Part shown: piece by piece, positions 29,649 through 39,445 of the stretch | Layout of the letters: every line of letters begins with the position of its first letter | Numbering within the stretch: position 1 is the stretch's first letter | Assembly: GCA_018806915.1 (NCBI GenBank) | Contig: JAGKQI010000088.1 | Location: 496,001 to 560,000, forward strand | Origin: Phytophthora colocasiae | Taxonomy: Eukaryota; Oomycota; Peronosporomycetes; Peronosporales; Peronosporaceae | Direction: 5' to 3' | Length of the DNA stretch: 64,000 nucleotides | Notes under the pieces: generated by a model | What the model saw: the letters and a program-made list of their open reading frames with translations, nothing else | What the model was told of the DNA's origin: nothing | The model's database searches: none | Position numbers and translations under genes: made by a program

Positions 29649-29662
29649 AGTTGAGGTCGCCA

Positions 29663-30280
29663 AGACTTGGTGTACGCTTGGTGCAGGCGTCGTGCATTAA
29701 AGCTCCTGCGATGGGAGTTGCTAAGTCGCAGAGGGCGTAGGGGACGACGCTTGAAAAAGTGGCAAAGGGAGGAGGTCCCTGCAGCGGAGACTGTCGTCGT
29801 TGATGCGTGTACGTATAGGATATTCGCTATCCGGTAATTTAACTTGGTCGAATTGAGGCTCTTCATGTTCATTCGTTGCAATGATCACCACGAACCGAGT
29901 TGCAGTGGAGATACTTTTCGTGTAATTTTCGGCTGCAGATGGTGGGAACATGCACACTTTCCGTGATAGAGTTCGAGTCGACGATGGTCGTCAAAGCCTG
30001 GCCAAGTGGCCGCTCTCTCCATATGAAATCTGTCTCGATGTGCTTTCTTGTCGCTTTTGCTTGTCGAGGTTGAACGATGCGGGCGCTCTGTACGTCCCAG
30101 CTTGTTTCCAGGATGGACTAAGGCGAGCTGCAGTGTGTAGAAATGGTAACATGTCCGCATAAGACAACAGCGGAGGTGGCTTCTCGCTCGCTGTTCGTGC
30201 AGCGAAGGTTGATTCGGTGGGGCACTCACACCCCTTGGACTGCCGGCCTTCAGTCTCGCTTCTTCCTTCCGACAACAAGA
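29663..30280. other. Intergenic region upstream of kinase B
   Basis: No supported gene. Any missing 5' exon of kinase B would have to lie here or in the MREYSLES segment starting at 30281. Confidence 0.4.
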
Positions 30281-32111
30281 ATGAGGGAATACTCGCTCGA
30301 GTCGTTGAAAAATGACACGGTGCGTCTGTAGTTTACCAACAAGTTGATCATGTGCAGGTTATCTAACGCGAACTTTGTGAAAACTACAGGACGTAGTCCT
30401 TGACCAGGTGATCCCATTCGACAGCGACGATGGTTCCGACACTTCCGAGACTCCAAAGCCACCGGAACGGGCCACATTGCCACCATCCTTGACGCAAAAA
30501 GTCACGGAAGATAACTTTGGGCCCAATATCCCTGGCTCACCCCACTCTCCTGGCTTGGAGATCAAGTCGGGCGTTAAAACGGATTCAGGAAATGCCGGGA
30601 ATTCGTACAGCTACGATCAATCAGGCAACGCAGACTCGTTCACCTACCCGACGACCGCACCACCTGTGGCCACTACTGCGATCCCGTGGCCGATGCCTAA
30701 TGTCGCCACTACTACCCCGACATTGACACCTGCAGCAACTCGCAACACGTCAGCGTACGAATCGGTCACGAAGATTGCGACGCCTGACAGCTCTTCCGGT
30801 ATGCCGGCAGGAGCGATTGCCGGTGTCGTAGTGGGAGTCGCGTGCGTCATGTTTATTCTAGCTGCGTTCGTGACTATGAAGAAGCGGATGACGACGCACC
30901 AGCGATTCTCGCTGAGTAAAATTCCAGTACTCGGAGACTCGCAGGCTGTTCCCCTTGCTGCGTCCAAACTGGCGCCTCCCAATGTCTTCGGAAAACTCAA
31001 CAGTGCACACAGCAACCAGGAAGACCTCAACATGTCATCAAGTTTTTTCACTATCACACAAAACGACCCCATGGCATCAAGCAGTACACACACACACCAG
31101 GAAGACGTCAACATGTCTACAGGTATCTTCAGTCTCACACAGAACGACCCTGTGTCTTCGGGCATCTTCAGTCTCACTCAAGAGGACTCGTTCACAAGGA
31201 GACACATGCGTAAAGGAGGCATTTGGAACGATCCAGTGATCGTTGCGTCTCGACTTCCGCTCAACAAGGTCCGTATTCAAGAGCTCCTTGCCCGTGGTGG
31301 CTTTGGCCAAGTCTTCTTGGGGTCATACAACGGTCAGACGGTGGCTGTGAAGACGCTTCTACCGGAAACAGCCAAGGACATGAACGAGATCAACGCACTC
31401 TTCGCTGAGACGAAGGTCATGGCCAAACTGGAGCACCCGTGTATCGTCAGCTTCATCGGAATCGCGTGGGGATCGTTCAGTAGTATGTGCTGTGTGACCG
31501 AGTACCTGGTTGGAGGTGATCTGCGTGCTCTACTGAACCATTTCCTGGACAGCCATACACGTCCTCGAGGCTTCGACCATGACAAGGTCAAGATTGCCAT
31601 GGATATCGCTGATGGACTCGCGTATCTGCACTCGATGGAACCGAACATCCTGCACAGAGACCTCAAGTCTCGCAACGTGTTGCTCACGTCGCAATTGAAT
31701 GCCAAGCTCACGGACTTTGGTGTGTCCAGGGAACGTTCGGACGACCTCATGACGAACGCAGTCGGCACGTCCCTTTGGATGGCGCCCGAGGTCATGATAG
31801 GAGGGCACTACGACGGCAAGGCCGACGTGTTCTCTTTCGGCGTTCTACTGAGTGAACTTGACACCCACTTCATGCCGTACGCCAATGTGAGGAATCCCAA
31901 TGGCCGCAAGCCGACCGAGACGGTTATTCTTCAGATGGTGGCGACCGGGAAGCTGCAAGTAGAGTTCTCCCGTGACTGTCCTCTGGATCTACTTACTCTT
32001 GCCCATGCGTGTATCTCGGTGGACCCCAAGGACCGCCCTACCGCCGCTGAGGCACTGTACAAACTGCAGACTGCATTCGCGGCCTACGAGGTTGAAGAGG
32101 TGATGCTGTAG
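30281..32111 (+). CDS. Receptor-like TKL protein kinase B
   Basis: The main exon is 30390-32111. A short upstream exon 30281-30319 can be joined in phase 0 across a 70-nt intron (30320 GTGCGT ... TCTAAC ... CTACAG 30389), but no signal peptide is reached, so the true 5' end is unsure. Counting from 30408, the protein has a Thr/Pro-rich ectodomain, a transmembrane helix at about residues 133-158 (AGAIAGVVVGVACVMF...), and a juxtamembrane region with repeated SLTQNDP-like units. The kinase domain (about 288-555) shows LARGGFGQVF, VAVKTLL, HRDLKSRN, DFGVS and GTSLWMAPEV. It is closely related to kinases A and C and in tandem with A. Ligand and targets are unknown. Confidence 0.85.
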
Positions 32112-32226
32112 ACACCGACAACGAGCCATTTAGATAGACGTTTAACGATATGAAGTTTCTACGTAGTCGCGCAACTCAAACCCCCACAAACCAGACTTGT
32201 TATCTTTTTGGGAAAATACGAACAGC

Positions 32227-32727
32227 TTAAACGCGGGTACTGGCGAGATCGATGACCTTGTACGGAGCATCACTGATGCCGAGTTTGCCGTTAGCCAAGT
32301 CAAGTTGAGCTTCAGCTTTCTTCCTGCGGTAGTACTTGACCCGGTAGACCACGATTGGGATGAAGATCATCAATGTCAGAGCAAGCATTAGCCAGCCGAT
32401 CCAGGCCGTATACTTGGATTCCTTGCACTGGTCAAGTATATCGGAGGTGAGGGTTGTTGAACCGAAGATGATGCAGTCGCCTAGGTCCATTGCTCGGATC
32501 TTGTTGATGGCAGCCATGCAGTCCGAGTCGTCGCATAATAGACTGGTGTAGTTGACGGGGGCGGATTGTTGCAGGACATTGTACAGGTCGCGACAGCCTG
32601 GATAATATTCGTTGGCCACGTCGATAACATCGAAAAAGTCGCACCGAGGTGATCTACTGCCACTCTCACCGTTGATACCGACCAGGACGGTCATGAAGGC
32701 CAAGAAGAACTGGATAAGACGCTGCAT
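32227..32727 (-). CDS. Elicitin-like protein with transmembrane anchor
   Basis: A 166-residue protein with a signal peptide (about 1-20) and a small domain containing six cysteines. The central spacing C-x4-C-x14-C (CDDSDC ... LGDC) is exactly that of elicitins, oomycete sterol- and lipid-binding proteins. A transmembrane helix follows (WIGWLMLALTLMIFIPIVVY) with a ~45-residue basic cytoplasmic tail. The outer cysteine spacings are shorter than in classical elicitins, so it belongs with divergent elicitin-like proteins. The C-terminal helix, in place of secretion, would hold the domain on the outer cell surface. It is convergent with kinase B, with 115 bp between stops. Function is inferred from fold pattern only. 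Confidence 0.75.
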   Translation of the reverse strand: MQRLIQFFLAFMTVLVGINGESGSRSPRCDFFDVIDVANEYYPGCRDLYNVLQQSAPVNYTSLLCDDSDCMAAINKIRAMDLGDCIIFGSTTLTSDILDQCKESKYTAWIGWLMLALTLMIFIPIVVYRVKYYRRKKAEAQLDLANGKLGISDAPYKVIDLASTRV

Positions 32728-33922
32728 CGGAGACCAAGTGGGGAGAACACGGCGGCTTCCGAAATGGACGCAAAAGTATTGCTCCCGGCCTCATTTCATC
32801 GCAGCTGAGGTTGGAAAGCCAGTTGAAGTGATACGTAGTAGGACTCTGCTCCTCCTCCTTTTGTTCTCGGATGAAGCCATCGACTTTGCTGTTCGTGCCA
32901 GAGACTCCGCTTCATTATTAACAGCCTTGTGGGCTCGAGACCATTACGGCCAGAGTGGACGACAGCCGCCGTCTCCGCTCTCGTGAATGAAGAAATGCAC
33001 CTATGTAGGTGGACATGTCCTGACGTACATGTAAATCAATTAAACAAAGCCTTCGAACGTTCATACCCACTAATGTTTGCAACGATCTTGAATTAGTCGT
33101 GCGATATATGGGTTCAATTATCGTTGTCGTTGCGAAAAGCATGTACAGCACTTGCTAGGAGGAAAAGATATAAGAAACACCCTAAGGACGATAATGCGCA
33201 GGTATTTCAAGGGTTAGATTTACAGTATTCGATGTTTTCCTAGGGCACTCGATAATTTGTACCGTGGAAACATTGTGTGAATAATCCTAGCTGTTGACAT
33301 GTTCGTCATGAAAGACTCTCTACTTCGAAGTGTACAAACGGATTCGCTTCAGAGCAGAAAGCTGCAATAATTTCGGATGGCGGCATCATTCTGAAGAAAA
33401 TATACATCTCACGAAGCTAATACAAGCACTTGTACTCTCGTTCGAATAGCAATTGGAATAAAGTTATAAAGCTGATCCATATTCATCACGAGTACGGCGA
33501 ACTTTTCATCAAGGCGAGTTCGTCTAGAACGATGTCTGCATGGAAGGATAGGTAAAAACTTTAATTCTTTAAAAAAATCGAGTGTTCTACTCGAATAATC
33601 TTCGCTGAAGGACCTTCAGAGTAGTGTGGGAATCGTCTTAGTGGCCGATAGACAACCTTACCTCATAATTCGTTCGATCGCGAACCACTCTTGTATCTAC
33701 AGGGTGCACACAAGGGCCCACTAGCTGTTGCTAGCTAACGTCTCGAGTCATCTTCATCTTGGTAGCTCCTCACCACCAGTGCAATTCACAAGGACAGCCA
33801 CCACGAAGTCGCCCTTCTAAACCACTCTTTTCTTCTGGTCGGAAGAGGTTTTCGAACTGCGCCGTCGGCCACTTTATTATTGTTGAACATCCACGTGGCT
33901 CGACTCCGTCTTCATTATCGAA
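32728..33922. other. Intergenic region
   Basis: About 1.2 kb of AT-rich sequence between divergent genes (elicitin-like on minus, receptor-like protein on plus). No coding potential or repeat was recognised. Confidence 0.6.
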
Positions 33923-34777
33923 ATGCAGTTCACCATTCATCCCCAAGTAGTTCCAGTTGCAGCGCTCACTGTGATTGCTGCTTTGGTGCAATCGGTTCTT
34001 GCCGAATCCTTTGCCAGTACCATCATCTACTCTGGTCATGAATGTTCCGGGACTCCACTGGTCGTTTCAATTGTCAACTATGTCGACTGCGAAGCTGTAG
34101 AGTGTGCCCCCCTCATCGATGACGGCAGAACCTACTCGTTCGCTACGAATTGCGAGAGTACCGACCGACAAACGTACGTAGCCGACACGTTTGAAGCCTC
34201 CAGTTACGTCATGATCGAGACCTTCACCATCAAGTGTCAGTTGTTCCTGGGAGCTATGGCGTTCCTGGCAACTGGAGAGTGTCAAGTGTACAATGAACAG
34301 GCAGACAATTACGTTATTGCCAAGGTGGAGGACGACGGATTAGCAAGTATAGGGATCTACAAGGACAGCTCATGCACGGGAAATCCGTTCCTAAGCTACG
34401 AACCTATAAACGAGACCATCGCGACTCACTCGTGCTACAGGAGCTACAACATCTTTTACACCAGCGAAGCAAATACTCCCGGTCAGATTTCAACTGCAAG
34501 TACCAGTCGGAGTGCAGCTGATACAGTCAACTCAACAGCCAGCAACTCAAGTAGTGGGGACTTTGTCGGTAGATTACCCTCAAGCGAACAAGTTGGGTCT
34601 CAACTGGATGAAAACGAAACAGTCTCTCTTTCTCCTTCGGAGGGTTCGGGACGGATCAGCACTGGAGCCATTGTGGGGATTCTCGTGGCGTACGTTATCC
34701 TGTGTGTTGCTGCTAGTATTCTGTGTATGGATCGGATAGAGCGGCTCTTTCACAGACTTCTTGGCTTAACACAGTGA
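33923..34777 (+). CDS. Receptor-like protein lacking a kinase domain
   Basis: A 284-residue protein with a signal peptide (about 1-27), a Cys-rich ectodomain of ~150 residues, a Ser/Thr/Asn-rich stalk, one transmembrane helix (ISTGAIVGILVAYVILCVAASIL) and a cytoplasmic tail of only ~20 residues. The ectodomain matches that of kinase C block by block: a Cys near the start, TPLVV, YSFATNC versus YYYAERC, FLATGECQ versus FLAAGTCQ, IYKDSSC versus IYNDSAC, and HSCYRSYNIFYTS versus HTCYQGYNKFYTS. It therefore looks like the kinase-free counterpart of that receptor. It is convergent with kinase C, with 170 bp between stops. Ligand is unknown. Confidence 0.85.
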   Translation: MQFTIHPQVVPVAALTVIAALVQSVLAESFASTIIYSGHECSGTPLVVSIVNYVDCEAVECAPLIDDGRTYSFATNCESTDRQTYVADTFEASSYVMIETFTIKCQLFLGAMAFLATGECQVYNEQADNYVIAKVEDDGLASIGIYKDSSCTGNPFLSYEPINETIATHSCYRSYNIFYTSEANTPGQISTASTSRSAADTVNSTASNSSSGDFVGRLPSSEQVGSQLDENETVSLSPSEGSGRISTGAIVGILVAYVILCVAASILCMDRIERLFHRLLGLTQ

Positions 34778-34946
34778 GTACAACTACATCGGATTTATTC
34801 AGGGTGTATATAGCAGGATGGCACTGCCGAGACCATACGAAAACGAGTTCGTGTCTATCGTACGCTGCGTAGAAGCCTTCATAACGCGGAAGCGGAGTCA
34901 ACGATCACGCACTGCTCGTGCGCTGCGAGTCCCTCTTCTTATAGGT

Positions 34947-37268
34947 TCATTTCGCGTTGGCTGCTTTCTTGGCCTCTTGTGCCAGAATCGTCTGGAGTTT
35001 CCGGAATGCCTCAGCTGCTGACGGTCGCTCCGTCGGGTCGATGGCTGTACAGGCTGTTCCGAGCTGCACCATTCCCTTGAGAGCCCCAGGGGAGAATTCT
35101 ACGCGTAGCTTACCCATAGCCACAAGCTGGAGGATTGCTGTCTCGGGCATCTTGCGTCCAGCCGGGTTCTTGTCCTTCGCATGGGCGTATGGGTTCTGTT
35201 GCGAGTCCAATTCAGACAGCACCACGCCAAAGGAGAACATGTCGGCCTTGTCGTCGTACCGTTCCCCCATCATCACCTCCGGTGCAATCCACAGAGACGT
35301 ACCGACTCCTGCCGTCATCGTACGGTCTACCCGTTCACGCGACGCACCAAAGTCTGCGAGCTTGGCGTCCTGGTTCTCGGTTAGTAAAATATTCCTAGAT
35401 TTTAAATCGCGGTGGATCACGGACGGCGTCAAGGAGTGCAAGTACGCGAGTGCGTGCACGACGTGCGTCGCGATCTTGACCTTGATGAAGTCGAAGCCGA
35501 CAGGTGCGGAATTATCAGCTCGGTCGCTTAACCATGCGCGCAGGTCTCCCCCAGCCATGAACTCAGTGACCACACACAGATCCATGAGGTTGTTCCAAGA
35601 CACACCCACAAACTCCACCACTCGTGGGTGATCCATGACCGTCATCATTTTCACTTCGGTCAGGAACTCGGTGACGTGACGCGTGCTCTTCCGCGTCTCG
35701 GGGAACAGCATCTTCACCGCCACCGCCCGACCGTCGTACATTCCCTTGTACACTTCTCCATAGCCTCCTCGACCGATCAAATCCTCGACAAACACACTGT
35801 CACGAGGGATGCGAGACGACAAGATGGTGTCGTCTTCGCACACGCTGTCGGCCGTCACGGGGCCACGAAGTCTTTGGGCGTGAATTGGCTGCGGTTTGGA
35901 CGGATCTGCTCGTTGAGCGGTATTACGTGCTCGGTCACTCCGTACGGGGTCACTGGGCGTACGGTGGCTACGCAACTCTATGCTGCGCATTCGGTCGCTC
36001 CGTACGGGGTCGCTAGGCATTCTATCACGGTCACTCCTGTCACTCCTGGTTTCTCGCTCCTTTCTTTGTCGATCCTTACGTTGCCGTTCGTTTTTCAAAC
36101 GATCACTACGCACGGGGTCCGAGTGGATCGGGTCGTTACTCAAATCCTCACGTTGTAGGCGATTGCCTCGCACTGGAGTAGAACGAAGCTCATCAGTATG
36201 TAGCCGCCCGCTCCGACCGATGGAATCCCCACGAAACCTGTCACTGCGCAATCTACCTCCACTACGAAGCTCCTCGCTCCTCCCCTTTCCGCTTCTCTGC
36301 TCGTCCTTGCGGTTCCTGTCCGGTTGCAGGGGGGTTCCTCGCAATTCACCGCTACGTAGGGGATTGCACCGTAGTTCATTGCTACGTAAAACTTTTCCAG
36401 ATCCGCCCGTGTGGGAGCTGAGAGTGCTTCTCTGATCACTCCTGGGCGACATATCGGGCGCGTACCGCTCCTCGTTCTCGTGCTTATCACTCACAGCCAA
36501 CGCGACGTCCGGCGTTCGTGCACGGTTATTGTTGTTATTGCGCTTCTGCTCCCTTTTCTTGGTTCGACGCATCCTCCAGTAGATCAGCAACGCAGGGAGA
36601 ATCACGATAGCCAGACAAGCAATGACAATGCCGAACAACGCGCCTGCACTCATCTTCGAGTCATGCGACGACGTTGTCACCGTAGTATTGGAGCCGCTAC
36701 CGCTGTCCGTAGAGCTGCCCGAGAGAATTCCTGTATGGTCCGAGGTGTAAAACTTGTTGTAGCCCTGATAACACGTATGTTCCTGAATGATGGACGAGTT
36801 GAGGTCAAACGTCTGCGCCTTGGTGGCACACGCCGAGTCGTTGTAGATGGTCATATAGGCCGAACCGTCATTGAACAGCGTGGCGATCTCACTGCGTTGA
36901 CCTACGTACGACGCGAGTTGACAGGTACCAGCAGCAAGGAAGACGTTCGAGCGCACATATGAGTTGCATCCTTTCTGTTGGAAGCCGTCGACCATGAGGT
37001 ACTTGGAACCACTGAAAAGCTGCGACGTGTACTCGAATCGGTCGGTAGCACAGCGTTCGGCATAGTAGTAGGATGAGTTGTTGATCTCAATAGCGCTGCA
37101 CGTATCGGTCGAGGTGCACGTTGTGTTGGTCATTTCGAGCGTTACCACCAGCGGAGTCGAGTCGCAGTTGGCGTCCGTGAAGATTTCGACCGTCGAGAAG
37201 TCTGCGAGCACCAACATCCCGCCGCTCGTTGCGAGGGCGAGGGCCCCGAGCCATGGCGCGCGTAGCAT
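34947..37268 (-). CDS. Receptor-like TKL protein kinase C with RD-rich linker
   Basis: A 773-residue complete receptor kinase. Signal peptide is residues 1-22; the Cys-containing ectodomain (about 23-205) is shared with the receptor-like protein at 33923. A transmembrane helix lies at about 208-232, followed by an unusual ~240-residue linker rich in Arg, Asp, Ser, Glu and Lys with repeated SDPVRSDR units. The kinase domain (about 488-760) shows IGRGGYGEVY, AVAVKML, HRDLKSRN near 617, DFGAS near 638 and GTSLWIAPEV; all catalytic residues are present. The ATG gives a good signal peptide. The linker could be a phosphorylation or protein-binding platform; that is inference. Confidence 0.92.
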   Translation of the reverse strand: MLRAPWLGALALATSGGMLVLADFSTVEIFTDANCDSTPLVVTLEMTNTTCTSTDTCSAIEINNSSYYYAERCATDRFEYTSQLFSGSKYLMVDGFQQKGCNSYVRSNVFLAAGTCQLASYVGQRSEIATLFNDGSAYMTIYNDSACATKAQTFDLNSSIIQEHTCYQGYNKFYTSDHTGILSGSSTDSGSGSNTTVTTSSHDSKMSAGALFGIVIACLAIVILPALLIYWRMRRTKKREQKRNNNNNRARTPDVALAVSDKHENEERYAPDMSPRSDQRSTLSSHTGGSGKVLRSNELRCNPLRSGELRGTPLQPDRNRKDEQRSGKGRSEELRSGGRLRSDRFRGDSIGRSGRLHTDELRSTPVRGNRLQREDLSNDPIHSDPVRSDRLKNERQRKDRQRKERETRSDRSDRDRMPSDPVRSDRMRSIELRSHRTPSDPVRSDRARNTAQRADPSKPQPIHAQRLRGPVTADSVCEDDTILSSRIPRDSVFVEDLIGRGGYGEVYKGMYDGRAVAVKMLFPETRKSTRHVTEFLTEVKMMTVMDHPRVVEFVGVSWNNLMDLCVVTEFMAGGDLRAWLSDRADNSAPVGFDFIKVKIATHVVHALAYLHSLTPSVIHRDLKSRNILLTENQDAKLADFGASRERVDRTMTAGVGTSLWIAPEVMMGERYDDKADMFSFGVVLSELDSQQNPYAHAKDKNPAGRKMPETAILQLVAMGKLRVEFSPGALKGMVQLGTACTAIDPTERPSAAEAFRKLQTILAQEAKKAANAK

Positions 37269-39445
37269 GGAGAAGTGCTACCTGCCGTCGCTTTCGTGCC
37301 TTCCACTGAAAAGTCCCGGGGAACGGAGACCGGAGCCGGTTGATTTCGTCTGACTATACGGGTGCTGGGAGCACGAGACTCGGTGCCCCCGATGGTCCTC
37401 CCTTCTCTCACACGAGCTGAACTTTCAGCTCCTTCTGGTGGCCTTTCCACTTGGACGATTCGGGTTCCAGTGCTCCAGCTGGGCTTTGGTGGTGCCGCGA
37501 GGAATTGCTCCATCATGAAAGACTGGAGGTGTTTGAAAACGAGAGGCGCGGCTATGGAATGCACCATCGCAAGAACAATTGACTTTTGGGTGGAAATGTT
37601 GGAAAACTGCGCGTGTGTGTGTGAAAGTTCATGCTCCATGGCAACGTTGGAAGTCACAACGCACGTTGGAAGTCACAACGCTAACAAGGAAGCGCAGTGA
37701 GCTTCAGAGAACTCAAGCTTCTGCTCGTTCACCTACCAGCTGCAGTAAGTTGACAACCGAGATAGGTGTAGCATGGATGCGTCCTTCGTCGCCTTGTTGA
37801 TCTCCAGATGCTGGCCTTGGTGTATCGTGACAGGAGTCGCAACCTGCTCGTGTTCCTCAAATTGAGGCTCAATACCCTAGCCGAATTCGGTGAGCAAATG
37901 TGGACTGCCGTTGTGGTGCCAAACTTCGGTGGGGACTTTCGTGCCAGCACTGGGATGGCTACATGTACTTCGGATCGGAGGCGAAGCGTTTCATTTTCAG
38001 AATTGACAGGAGCAAGACCGTCTCGAAGACGGGAAAACCCGTTGAACACTTGCTGTGTTTGTGTTGTACAAGTGCACGATCTCTCGCATTCAAGCACTAA
38101 ACTGGTGATGACAGATCAAACCGATGATTACCACGCACAAGAACTTCTTACGGCTCATAAATGCACTACCGGTAGGCTTTCTCGTGATTTAGAAAACTCA
38201 TTGCATTCAAGTTGAAACTTTCAATCAAGGAGCACATTGCAGTTAACAGCACCATTATCAGAAGGGGCTTTGGTCCGTCCAGCGAGATCAAAGCGCTGGA
38301 AGATGGAGACGAGCGCGTCGCCGGATTTAGTGCTGGGATCCGTCACACACAGTCAGTAATCTGCAACATGGAGCTTTGAAATTCTTGAGCAAAGCCACTT
38401 TGCATCACCAGATCAATCTCAAAATTTCGCCTTTACATGGGCAAGCAGATGCCCCCTCAAGTGCCGCAGGTGCATTCAGCGGCTACCAGCATTGCTTGAA
38501 GCAGTCGAATGCTATGTCAAACTTGATCAAAATGCAAAGCGAAACTAAAATGTAAATTCGAAAGCAACCGCTTAAGGAGAAGGTGCTTGAGTGGACAATG
38601 CGTCCCTGCCGGATACCCCGGGACATGAACGGGAGGTTGATCTCGCACGACCATCTCCGGTACTTTGAGAAAGGTTTCCCCTATCTGGCTTACTTTGAAG
38701 GCACTCCTTGGAGAGCTTCAAGCGAAGGTTGCCACACCACGCGGATCAGTTTCGAGATCACTTCAGGGGCGAACATCTAATCGTTGACAACGGTTCAAGG
38801 ACTATGTCCCATGCGAACATCTATGGTGACTCACCATTGGTGAGGGCAACCGCACCTTCCTGAACTCGAGGACGTTCTGCAGGAAGATCGCCTGTACCGC
38901 GCCACCAGTAGCCTTCACCACGACTGGTAGAATGGGATCCTCCATGAAGAGGTCACGAGCAACCCAGACCGAGCCTATGCGGTGCGTCACAGGCCGCATG
39001 TGACTGGGGTATTCTACGATCCTCCACATTGTCATGGAGCAGGAGGGATCTACTGCGAATCAACGTCAGCATTCAACCACAACACGACTGCCGACCCCGG
39101 CATCCTCTATCGACTTCACCAGCACCAACGATTTAGCTAACCGCTCGGCGAGGTGGAACTCCTGTTTGGAATGGAGATAGACAAGTGCGATCGAGTCCCT
39201 GCGGAGTCTCTGCTCAAGGTCATGCTGACGGCTTTTGACCACGATTCATCGGACCATCACCAACAGCACGTATACCGGTAATACGTATAATACGTATATG
39301 GTCGCGTATAACGACCATCACTCATATGCGAACGGTCGCTGCAGGTTCTTTCCGGCTTACTGTAGTAACTACTGAAGCCACCTCAATACAAGGCCATCTT
39401 TGCCATTCGCGCCACAAGATCATTTGAGCTGCCTGGGTCGTGGCG
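37269..39445. other. Intergenic region, possible decayed coding remnants
   Basis: About 2.2 kb without a convincing gene. Short open frames near 37808-38215, 38583-38780 and, on the minus strand, 38802-39035 are not assignable and are interrupted. A 19-bp direct duplication (ACGTTGGAAGTCACAACGC type) lies near 37650-37690. Confidence 0.45.
39420..39426 (+). promoter_or_regulatory. Initiator-like TCATTTG before ASCC3 homologue
   Basis: TCATTTG fits the oomycete initiator TCAYTYY with one mismatch and lies about 20 nt before the ATG at 39446. Confidence 0.35.

Noticed and set aside
37142..37657. 171-residue minus-strand open frame upstream of kinase C
   Set aside because: It overlaps the kinase C signal-peptide region in another frame and lacks any motif.
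38583..39035. Possible gene remnant between kinase C and the helicase
   Set aside because: Short open frames on both strands read protein-like but match no family I can name and are interrupted; left unassigned.
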